From Lamellibrachia columna (Eukaryota; Annelida; Polychaeta; Sabellida; Siboglinidae): a DNA stretch of 64,000 nt. The stretch covers positions 40,763,584 to 40,827,583 of the forward strand of contig OY759263.1 in the NCBI GenBank assembly GCA_963662155.1, written 5' to 3'. Below are positions 48,294 to 60,700 of this stretch, piece after piece; position 1 is the first letter of the stretch; each line of letters starts with the position of its first letter. Made by a program: the position numbers and the translations under genes. The notes under the pieces were generated by a model. It was given only the letters and a program-made list of their open reading frames with translations, ran no database searches and had not been told where the DNA came from.

Positions 48294-48463
48294 GCATTAC
48301 AAGTAACTAGAACAGTTTACAAGGTGAACTACAGGTCATTACAAGTAACTAGAACAGTTTACAAGGTGAACTACAGGTCATTACAAGTAACTAGAACAGT
48401 TTACAAGGTGAACTACAGGTCATTACAAGTAACTAGAACAGTTTACAAGGTGAACTACAGGTC
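48294..48463 (+). repeat. 42-bp tandem repeat
   Basis: Four identical copies of CATTACAAGTAACTAGAACA plus GTTTACAAGGTGAACTACAGGT, in the region just 3' of the polycystin gene. Confidence 0.97.
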
Positions 48464-48646
48464 ATTCATCAATAAAACTGCTTATTTTCAGTTACAACAA
48501 GAATATCTGTTCCACATGCTCGAACAGTTCTCTGCTCTGGCAGACATGAATTTCATATAATTTGCATGTTGCCCACATAAAACAATAAGTGAAAACGTCA
48601 TAACTTTAGCAACAGAAGAAAGACACTTTGAAAACAACTGCCACAT

Positions 48647-48753
48647 TTATTTGTTGTGTGGCTGTTGTCGCATGTGCTGGTTGATGATGTTGTCTATCAT
48701 GTGGAGTCTCGCTTCAAGCACGTCAAAGTTGGTCTTGTAGCTGTCCTCATCAT
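48647..48753 (-). CDS. Polycystin exon I: C-terminus
   Basis: 107 bases, phase 1 in, ending in TAA at 48649-48647. Reads DEDSYKTNFDVLEARLHMID then NIINQHMRQQPHNK; the heptad-like spacing of hydrophobics suggests a short coiled coil. Confidence 0.78.
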
Positions 48754-51700
48754 CTGTTGGCAGTTCAACCATACCATTAATTCACTCATTACCATGCACT
48801 TACTAACAGCACAGACCTGTATTAAGATATGACCTTTATTAAGAGACCATATAAATTAAGAGACCACCTGTATTAAGATACGACCTGTATTAAGATACGA
48901 CCGACCACCTTTATTAAGTGTCAATTTCAACCATTTGTTGAGCGGACAATTAATACAGGTTTGAGTGAATTAAAAAAAATTATTAGTTTATTTATTTGTG
49001 TCTTAGCAGCTAAGGATCGATGTGGAATTTAAATATCCTTTAGATTTACCAAACCAGGCAGTCTCCCTGGATAAACAGGATGTGGTGTGGCAGATGCATG
49101 AACTCTCATTGAAATGCAACCAGCTTTATGGCTGCCTAAAAAACTCGATTTTTATGCTCACGAAACTACACACATCTCAACATCAATGAACCAGATTCAC
49201 AAAGGGCTAAATGAATGATCAAGCTTTAAATGTGTGTCAGCTTTGTTACTCACTAACAAATAATGTCAACTGAACTGTACTTGTCACCATACCTTTTTTC
49301 TTACAGAATGATCGTTGGAACTGCTTTTGAAGGAAGCGTAAGATGTCGTGGTGTCTCTCCGGTGGCAGGGGCATCTCCAGGGCCTGACAAAACCACACAA
49401 CTTGTAGGACGTCTCACAACATTACAATGGTTGAGCCATTCCAACAACATGTTACATGTATATCTTAAACAGGTTACAAATATATATATACATTAATTAA
49501 TGTATGTAAGTATGTATATTAATTGACATTAATTCCTACTTAGCAATAATCCTAGAATACCAGATTTTGTAGTATGATATTGATCAACGTGTGCATAAGT
49601 AAGTGGAGGAAAGATATTCATTGTAGGATATGATATTGATCAACGTGTGCATAAGTAAGTGGAGGAAAGATATTCATTGTAGGATATGATATTGACCAAC
49701 GTGTGCATAAGTAAGTAGAGGAAAGATATTCATTGTAGAGTATGATATTGACCAACCTGTGCATAAGTAAGTAGAGGAAAGATGTTCATTGTAGGGTATG
49801 ATATTGACCAACCTGTGCATAAGTATGTGGAGGAAAGATGTTCATTGTAGGGTATGATATCGACCAACCTGTGCATAAGTAAGTAGAGGAAAGATATTCA
49901 TTGTAGGATATGATATTGACCAACCTGTGTATAAGTAAGTGGAGAAAGATATTCATTGTAGGATATGATATTGACCAACGTGTGCATAAGTAAGTAGAGG
50001 AAAGATATTCATTGTAGAGTATGATATTGACCAACCTGTGCATAAGTAAGTGGAGGAAAGATGTTCATTGTAGAGTATGATATTGACCAACCTGTGCATA
50101 AGTAAGTAGAGGAAAGATATTCATTGTAGAGTATGATATTGACCAACCTGTGCATAAGTATGTGGAGGAAAGATGTTCATTGTAGGGTATGATATTGACC
50201 AACCTGTGCATAAGTAAGTGGAGGAAAGATATTCATTGTAGAGTATGATATTGACCAACCTGTGCATAAGTAAGTGGAGGAAAGATATTCATTGTAGAGT
50301 ATGATATTGACCAACCTGTGCATAAGTAAGTAGAGGAAAGATATTCATTGTAGAGTATGATATTGACCAACCTGTGCATAAGTAAGTAGAGGAAAGATGT
50401 TCATTGTAGAGTATGATATTGACCAACCTGTGTATAAGTAAGTGGAGGAAAGATATTCATTGTAGGGTATGATATTGACCAACCTGTGCATAAGTAAGTA
50501 GAGGAAAGATATTCATTGTAGGATATGATATTGACCAACCTGTGCATAAATAAGTGGAGGAAAGATATTCATTGTAGAGTATGATATTGACCAACCTGTG
50601 CATAAGTAAGTAGAGGAAAGATATTCATTATAGGGTATGATATTGACCAACCTGTGCATAAGTAAGTAGAGGAAAGATGTTCATTGTAGGGTATGATATT
50701 GACCAACCTGTGCATAAGTAAGTGGAGGAAAGATATTCATTGTAGAGTATGATATTGACCAACCTGTGCATAAGTAAGTGGAGGAAAGATATTCATTGTA
50801 GAGTATGATATTGACCAACCTGTGCATAAGTAAGTAGAGGAAAGATATTCATTGTAGGGTATGATATTGACCAACCTGTGCATAAGTAAGTAGAGGAAAG
50901 ATATTCATTGTAGAGTATGATATTGACCAACCTGTGCATAAGTAAGTAGAGGAAAGATATTCATTGTAGAGTATGATATTGACCAACCTGTGCATAAGTA
51001 AGTAGAGGAAAGATATTCATTGTAGAGTATGATATTGACCAACCTGTGCATAAGTAAGTAGAGGAAAGATATTCATTGTAGAGTATGATATTGACCAACC
51101 TGTGCATAAGTATGTGGAGGAAAGATATTCATTGTAGAGTATGATATTGACCAACCTGTGCATAAGTAAGTAGAGGAAAGATATTCATTGTAGGGTATGA
51201 TATTGACCAACCTGTGCATAAGTAAGTAGAGGAAAGATATTCATTGTAGAGTATGATATTGACCAACCTGTGCATAAGTAAGTAGAGGAAAGATATTCAT
51301 TGTAGAGTATGATATTGACCAACCTGTGCATAAGTAAGTAGAGGAAAGATATTCATTGTAGAGTATGATATTGACCAACCTGTGCATAAGTAAGTAGAGG
51401 AAAGATATTCATTGTAGAGTATGATATTGACCAACCTGTGCATAAGTAAGTGGAGGAAAGATATTCATTGTAGAGTATGATATTGACCAACCTGTGCATA
51501 AGTAAGTAGAGGAAAGATATTCATTGTAGTGTATGATATTGACCAACCTGTGCATAAGTAAGTAGAGGAAAGATATTCATTGTAGAGTATGATATTGACC
51601 AACCTGTGCATAAGTAAGTAGAGGAAAGATATTCATTGTAGAGTATGATATTGACCAACCTGTGCATAAGTAAGTAGAGGAAAGATATTCATTGTAGAGT

Positions 51701-54700
51701 ATGATATTGACCAACCTGTGCATAAGTAAGTAGAGGAAAGATATTCATTGTAGAGTATGATATTGACCAACCTGTGCATAAGTAAGTAGAGGAAAGATAT
51801 TCATTGTAGAGTATGATATTGACCAACCTGTGCATAAGTATGTGGAGGAAAGATATTCATTGTAGAGTATGATATTGACCAACCTGTGCATAAGTAAGTG
51901 GAGGAAAGATATTCATTGTAGAGTATGATATTGACCAACCTGTGCATAAGTAAGTAGAGGAAAGATATTCATTGTAGAGTATGATATTGACCAACCTGTG
52001 CATAAGTAAGTGGATGAAAGATATTCATTGTAGAGTATGATATTGACCAACCTGTGCATAAGTAAGTAGAGGAAAGATATTCATTGTAGTGTATGATATT
52101 GACCAACCTGTGCATAAGTAAGTAGAGGAAAGATATTCATTGTAGAGTATGATATTGACCAACCTGTGCATAAGTAAGTAGAGGAAAGATATTCATTGTA
52201 GAGTATGATATTGACCAACCTGTGCATAAGTAAGTAGAGGAAAGATATTCATTGTAGAGTATGATATTGACCAACCTGTGCATAAGTATGTGGAGGAAAG
52301 ATGTTCATTGTAGGGTATGATATTGACCAACCTGTGCATAAGTAAGTGGAGGAAAGATATTCATTGTAGAGTATGATATTGACCAACTTGTGCATAAGTA
52401 AGTGGAGGAAAGATATTCATTGTAGAGTATGATATTGACCAACCTGTGCATAAGTAAGTAGAGGAAAGATATTCATTGTAGAGTATGATATTGACCAACC
52501 TGTGCATAAGTAAGTAGAGGAAAGATGTTCATTGTAGGGTATGATATTGACCAACCTGTGCATAAGTAAGTGGAGGAAAGATATTCATTGTAGAGAATGA
52601 TATTGACCAACCTGTGCATAAGTAAGTAGAGGAAAGATATTCATTGTAGGGTATGATATTGACCAACCTGTGTATAAGTAAGTGGAGAAAGATATTCATT
52701 GTAGGATATGATATTGACCTACGTGTGCATAAGTAAGTAGAGGAAAGATATTCATTGTAGGGTATGATATTGACCAACCTGTGCATAAGTAAGTGGAGGA
52801 AAGATATTCATTGTAGAGTATGATATTGACCAACCTGTGCATAAGTAAGTAGAGGAAATATATTCATTGTAGGGTATGATATTGACCAACCTGTGCATAA
52901 GTAAGTGGAGAAAGATATTCATTGTAGGATATGATATTGACCTACGTGTGCATAAGTAAGTAGAGGAAAGATATTCATTGTAGGGTATGATATTGACCAA
53001 CCTGTGCATAAGTAAGTGGAGGAAAGATATTCATTGTAGAGTATGATATTGACCAACCTGTGCATAAGTAAGTAGAGGAAAGATATTCATTGTAGGGTAT
53101 GATATTGACCAACCTGTGCATAAGTAAGTGGAGAAAGATATTCATTGTAGGATATGATATTGACCAACGTGTGCATAAGTAAGTAGAGGAAAGATATTCA
53201 TTGTAGGGTATGATATTGACCAACCTGTGCATAAGTAAGTGGAGGAAAGATATTCATTGTAGAGTATGATATTGACCAACCTGTGCATAAGTAAGTAGAG
53301 GAAAGATATTCATTGTAGGGTATGATATTGACCAACCTGTGCATAAGTAAGTGGAGAAAGATATTCATTGTAGGATATGATATTGACCTACGTGTGCATA
53401 AGTAAGTAGAGGAAAGATATTCATTGTAGGGTATGATATTGACCAACCTGTGCATAAGTAAGTGGAGGAAAGATATTCATTGTAGAGTATGATATTGACC
53501 AACCTGTGCATAAGTAAGTAGAGGAAAGATATTCATTGTAGGGTATGATATTGACCAACCTGTGCATAAGTAAGTGGAGAAAGATATTCATTGTAGGATA
53601 TGATATTGACCAACGTGTGCATAAGTAAGTAGAGGAAAGATATTCATTGTAGGGTATGATATTGACCAACCTGTGCATAAGTAAGTGGAGGAAAGATATT
53701 CATTGTAGAGTATGATATTGACCAACCTGTGCATAAGTAAGTAGAGGAAAGATATTCATTGTAGGGTATGATATTGACCAACCTGTGTATAAGTAAGTGG
53801 AGAAAGATATTCATTGTAGGATATGATATTGACCTACGTGTGCATAAGTAAGTGGAGGAAAGATGTTCATTGTAGGGTATGATATTGACCAACCTGTGCA
53901 TAAGTAAGTGGAGGAAAGATGTTCATTGTAGGGTATGATATTGACCAACCTGTGCATAAGTAAGTAGAGGAAAGATATTCATTGTAGGGTATGATATCGA
54001 CCAACCTGTGCATAAGTAAGTGGAGGAAAGATATTCATTGTAGGGTATGATATCGACCAACCTGTGCATAAGCTGACATGAGGATACCCAGGAACATGTT
54101 GACAAGGATGAAGAAGACGAAGATAGCGAAGACAACGAAGAACAGCTGACTGAGCCATCTGCAACAGAGACAAAGGTTATATAAACACATACTCACACAT
54201 GGATTGTTTCTCCAATAGCAACTGTGTAGATTTGTTAATAATACTTTTCTGCATTGAGCTGTATATTATTATAGTTATGGAAACTGATTTTCCATTTAAA
54301 AAGGCAAATTCCGTTCAAAAAATCTGTTTTAAAAAAGTATATTTTTTTCAGTTTCATCATTTCAATTGACAAATTTTCCATTTCAAAAAGACAAATTCCA
54401 TTTGAAAAGTGTATCAAAAAAGTTTCTTTTAACAAAATGTACATTTTGTTTCAAAAATAATAATTAATTATTACTTCATGAGACAACGAACTAGAGGCAA
54501 TGTTTTTGCACAAATGTCATTTGTTCACAGCTGCTTCTGATCACATAAAATGTACTTTCTGCACTTCATGATACTATTTAAATGTCACATGACACAATGA
54601 AAACAAGAAATCTTGATGATCCACTAACGCTTTTTAGTGCACAATTTTTATTTTTTAATCAACTGGCGGTGAAAACAGTAACTCGTCACAGCAGGATGGA

Positions 54701-57700
54701 AATGTGATTTGACTGTAAATTACCCAGCAAATAAACCATTATTCTATGCAGTACTTTAACCTTACTTATGCAGTACATGCATTAAACTTAGATATTGCAG
54801 CTGAAATGTTATTATTTTTAAATGCCATTTACAGGTCTTCAAAAAATAAATACATCACATAATGAAATCTGCACTAACCCGGTCACTTCGCCTGTCATTT
54901 TCTGAAGGTCAAATTTTCCGATAAGCATCGAAAATAATGTCTGGAATGACATTATGAAGTTTGAAAACGTCTCGAGCTGGGTGCCGAATATGAGCATGGC
55001 TGTTATTGTGAAGTTGTTGAAGGTGATGAATGTAAGCAGGCCGAATCCACCGAGACTTTGGCGTGCGATGCGCAGCGTGCACGCGAACTGGTGGATGTGT
55101 TTGTTGAAGCGAAGTAGACGTAGAAACTTGATGTTAACAAGGAAGACAATGGCACCAACAAGCTCCGTCAGTTTGCCGTCGTACATGGCCAGGCCACTGT
55201 AGTTGGTGTACGCATCTGAAATACAATGGTCACTCTCTGTGACTAACATAAGGACATTGAGTGGACACCTGTTACTTCACTCCTTACTTCCCTGACCCAT
55301 TCATCCATCTGTTGACAACTTTAACGTAAGGACATTGAGTGGACACCTGTTACATCCATCTGTTGAAAACTTTAACATAAGGACATTGAGTGGACGCCTG
55401 TTACTTCCCTCCTTAGCTCCGTGACCCATTCATCCATCTGTTGACAACTTTAACGTAAGGACACTGAGTGGACTCCTGTTACATCACTCCTTAGTTCCCT
55501 GACCCATTCATCCATCTGTTGACAACTTTAACGTAAGGACACTGAGTGGACTCCTGTTACATCACTCCTTAGTTCCGTGACCCATTCATCCATCTGTTGA
55601 CAACTTTAACATAAGGACATTGAGTGGACACCTGTTACTTCACTCCTTAGCTACCTGACCCACTCATCCATCTGTTGACAACTTTAACATAAGGACACTG
55701 AGTGGACACCTGTTACTTCCCTCCTTAGCTCCCTGACCCATTCATCCATCTGTTGACAACTTTAAAGTATGGACATTATATATTCTCAATGCTCTTTAAG
55801 AGCCAAATGAAACAATTGGGCGCATAGGTTTCACGCAGCTAGTAGCAAATTTTATAGCATAATGCAGCCAAGGAAGTAAGTTAACATGTTTTGTGTTGGC
55901 CATTTTGGGTTGTGATAAAACCGATGTGAGAACCTGCATTCTTGTATACAAACAGTTCACAACGTCTATATAGTTACACAGTAAGCTAATGACTGTTTGT
56001 AATGAGCAACTGATGATCTTGAATTAAACAAACAATTACATTCCACCAACCTTTGTTTTCCTTCAGCTGATTCATCACAATTCTGCTGAATAGTTCTCGC
56101 ATAATGTGCATTGCCATGGCAACCACCGATGTCACAATGACGGCCACTTCAACATAGTTCCACGGATCACGAAAGTAATCCTTGCGCAGGCTGTTGAAAC
56201 TCATAAGTTCACGTACAATATGAACAATAAGCATGATGACAAAGACTAACTGTCCAAGCAACAGGGCCATACCCATGCCACCCAGGGCACTGTATACGTG
56301 GAATGACTCAACCCGGGGGTACGGCAGAACACCCCCTGTCTCCGGGAACTCCATGAGGAGGTTGACAAAGGCAAACAGGTTGATGTTAGGGTTGTAGACG
56401 GTGAACTCAATGAAGACGGCGCTGGTATAGATGTCGACCCATTCATTGGCGATGAGTTCCTTCACCAGACTGTTGGCCTGTCTCTGAGAAGTGCCCAGGT
56501 CGGCGATGAACCCTCCGCCCCCGTAGAACCCCATGCGTCCATTCGTTGGCATGCCCCGCAGCTCCAGCATACTGTGGTACTTGTACGCCTTCTCAATGCG
56601 TGACAGGTCTGTTGAGTTGTTGGACAGTCTCCAGCCAACCGTGAAGTTGCGGTCTTCCTCCGAGAACACGTTGTAGGCTTTGTTGCACTCCAGGATCTGT
56701 TTCTTCATCACAGGCACGATGTCACAGGATGCTGCAAACCACACACAACCCTCGCTGTACATCCACAGTCAAGATTTAAGATTTAACAAGATTTGCCATC
56801 CAAGCCAAAGGCCCAGATGGCAAGTGGACAAGGAAGCCATTGGCTTATCGAGAGTCCAACAATGTTCACCTACTTATAACCCGCCCTCCTGAGATATGTG
56901 TCAACCTTGTTTTTAAACATATTCACGCTGCTAGCAGTTACACAATCTGTAGACAATTTGTTCCATTCATTTATTGTCCTCTGTGAGAACAAGTGCTTCC
57001 TGATGTCCAATCTACATTGATCCTTTACTAATTTTACCTCATGTCCTCTAGTTCTGCTATCCTTCTTGAGTGAGAAAAACATATTTCTAGCAATATTTTC
57101 ATACCCATTCAATATCTTAAAAACTTCAATCTGATCTCCTCTTAACCTCCTTGTCTCTAGAGTTGTTAAACCACATTCTTGCAGGCGTTCTTCATAACTA
57201 AGGTCTCTAAGTTCTGGAATCATTTTAGTTGCTCTCCTTTGTATGCGTTCAAGCGTATCTATATCCTTCTTACGATATGGTCTCCATGCTTGTATACAGT
57301 ATTCTAAATGAGGTCTAACTATTGCTTTATAAAGAGGTATAATTAACTTTTTTCCCTTGTATGTTATGTTTCTTCTAATCAATCCAAGAATTTGATTACC
57401 CTTTGAAGCTGCAATACCACACTGCTCTGAAACTTTCATATCAGCGCTTATTGTAACTCCTAAGTCCTTTTCTTTTACAGTAGTACCCAGAACAGTATCT
57501 CCCATTTTATAGTTTACATTCAAGTTCCCATGTCCTGTATGTAGGCATTTACATTTCCCAAAATTGAACAGCATCTGCCATTTCTCAGACCATTTCACTA
57601 ATCTGTCTAGATCGTTTTGTAAATGTTGTTTATCACCATCAGTATTAACCTTTCTAAACAGTTTTGTGTCATCCGCAAATTTCAGTACGTTACTTGTTAT

Positions 57701-60700
57701 ACTGTCGTCCAAGTATTGATATAAATTAAGAATAATATAGGTCCTAATACTGATCCTTGAGGTACCCCACTCAAAACCAATTTCCAATTTGAAACTTCTC
57801 CATCTACTACAACTCGTTGTCTTCTGTCAGTCAGCCATTGTTCTATCCAGTCAGTTATGCTATCCCCGATACCATGGGCTTTTAATTTAAGTAGTAATCT
57901 TTGATGTGGCACTTTGTCAAAAGCTTTCTGAAAATCTAAGTAGATAATATCTACTGGTGATCCCACGTCTATCCACTTAGTGATTTCTTCCAAAAAACAT
58001 AACATATTTGTTAAGCATGACCTCGCTTTAAGGAATCCATGTTGAGATGAATTTAATAATTTATGCTTAACGAGGAAGTCCACCATATGGTCTTTAATTA
58101 ACCTTTCTAATAATTTACAAATCACTGACGTTAAACTCACTGGTCTGTAATTCTCTGACTTATTTCTCGAACCCTTTTTAAATAATGGTATGATGTTTGC
58201 TTCTTTCCATTCAAACGGAACAACTCCCTCTTTTAATGACAAGTTGAATACTCTTGCAAGTGGTATACTGATTTGATCTACTGTTTCCATTAGTAATTTT
58301 GGAGGAATCCCATCCACTCCCGGTGAGTCGTATATAAACATACATGACATGTGGACACAACCTCTTCAGCGCCAGTCTGAACTGTCCTCCAGTGTCATGT
58401 GACCATATTGGTGATTATCACATGACAGCAGTTCCATAAAAATCGCAGGAAGGTTGATCTTGATGTGACAACCACCAACATGATCACAAGATGCCAGAGA
58501 GCAGTTCAGACTGATTCTAACGAAGGGACCAAGAGGGTGTTGAAAGCTCCGTTGAGTAAAACATGAGTGACTTTAAAAAGTAGCTATACATCCTTTGACC
58601 ATATTATCCCTTGGTTTGTACCAACCGGGCTTGATTCTGACTTGTCTCATGCGAACTGCCCCGACCCGGAAGGATGCCATGTCTGTGAGGAATGCTCTCA
58701 CACGCTTGTTTGTCGGACGTCCAGCGTAGTTCCACTCGTTGTAGGTAATAGGCACCACTGTATTCTGACACCACTGCCAAAACTGCGATCCTGTTCTAAC
58801 CTAAAATTACATCACAAAAAATACATAGGTCAAAATTCAAGTCAAACAATTGTTTTAACATGATATATTAACATATATTGTCACAGTCAATGTGGGGTAC
58901 AGTTCACCAAGCAGATCTGTTTATTTAAACACTGTCTTCACTTCACTGAGAAGTATTCAGCTATACAATACAATACATAACATAAAGTGAAAAGAACTGC
59001 ATTAGAGACCTAGTTGACAAAGTTTTCTTTATGATGGCATATCTATTGAACATATACAGAGCACAATATGAACAAATGTAATATTTGTAACAGCCATGTC
59101 CCTGACACAACAATGAAGACCTAGCAACTGACCGAGGACGTCTTGTAACTGTCTTGGTCATACAGCTCCCTGATAGATGTGTTCATGAGGTACACGGTGT
59201 CATCCTTCGTGCCCCAGGCGATGAAGCTAGTGGTTGCGAGGAAGAGCATGTACATGACAATCTCCTTAATCACGCCCCAGGTACGCTTCTCATAGATGCG
59301 CCTTCTCCTCGCACACGCCAGCTTCTTGCTGCTGGGGGGCGGGGGCACCCTCATCGTGCTGATCTCATCTACACATAACAATCTGTTATAACCAACTGTT
59401 CCAATGAATCAACAACCAACAGTTCCTTAAGCATGAATTGTTAATGACTTGATCACGACGTGAATAATAGAACTGCATTTATATTAAAGCTAAGATACCT
59501 TTCAGTCTATCGTTATATACGACAGAACTTTCGTGACCCTCTTGAGCAATTCTCTGGTGGCATGTGACCACGTTGGTGGTCGTCACATGATAAAAGTCTA
59601 ATGATGTTTGTGGGAGAGTTGAATGACTTGAATCTCCTGTATCTGTTCATCACTGGTTGCTTTTACCATACTTCTATAGCCTCAATCACTGATTTATTTG
59701 TGCCAGAAGTTGCTCTCTCTGGCTGTCATACTATGATGACCACCAACACAGTCGGACACTGATCAAATGACCAAGAAAGTCAGGAAAGCTCCATCCACTT
59801 CACCACAATGACCTGTCACTTCAGCCTTATTTTACTTTGACCACACCCCAGCCTCTTCACAACCTCATAACTGCACAACTACAATCTCTGCATGACCTAT
59901 GACTTCACCACTGTGTGACCTCAGCACTATGACTTCACCACTGTGTAACCTTAGCACACTGACTTCACCATTGTGTGACCTTAGCACTATGACTTCACCA
60001 CTGTATGACCTCAGCACTATGATTTCACCAGTGTATGACCTCAGCACTATAACTTCACCAGTGAATGACCTCAGCGCTGACTTCACCACTGCAGTACCTC
60101 ACTGCTTTCAGCACAGATGAGACCCCTCATGTGAGAACATACCGACACTCTGTGGAACGAGATCTTCATCCATCGTGGGTCCTTTCCGTATCACTGTCTG
60201 TGATGAACTTTCATCCAGAGTCTTGAAGATGGAAGCTATCACCATGGCAACGATGACAACCTGAGGCAGCAATGTCATCATCACACTTCACTTTGGCATA
60301 CACCTTATTTGATCTAATATGTGTAGAGTACGCTTGAAAAAAAATTAGGCCATGGAAAAATTTCAAGGAATCTGTTCTTATAAGCATACAGCAAAACTTG
60401 TTTCTCTAGACAATAAGGTAACTGTTTAACATTTAACATGAGTGGTGTCATTTGATGACTAGTGTATAACAATTGAAAAGTAATGCCAACTGTTTAATAC
60501 CAGATGGCGACATTTTTCAGTTATTCCACACTAGTAAAAATATAATTATGGATCCTGCTGATGAAGGTAGTTGGGGTAGATAATGTGTCCGCTGATTAAG
60601 GTAGTTGGGGTAGATAACGTGTCCGCTGATTAAGGTAGTTGGGGTAGATAACGTGTCCGCTGATTAAGGTAGCTGGGGTAGATAATTAATTTGTTTCCTC

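Noticed and set aside
49571..54071. CRISPR-like array of regular repeats
   Set aside because: Units are directly tandem with no unique spacers, and the setting is a eukaryotic intron.
58565..58625. Continuation of polycystin exon D past 58626 to a stop
   Set aside because: Splicing at CCCG|GTTGGT to 56731 restores the conserved path into the polycystin domain (RIKPASCDIVP) with matching phase; the read-through peptide does not.
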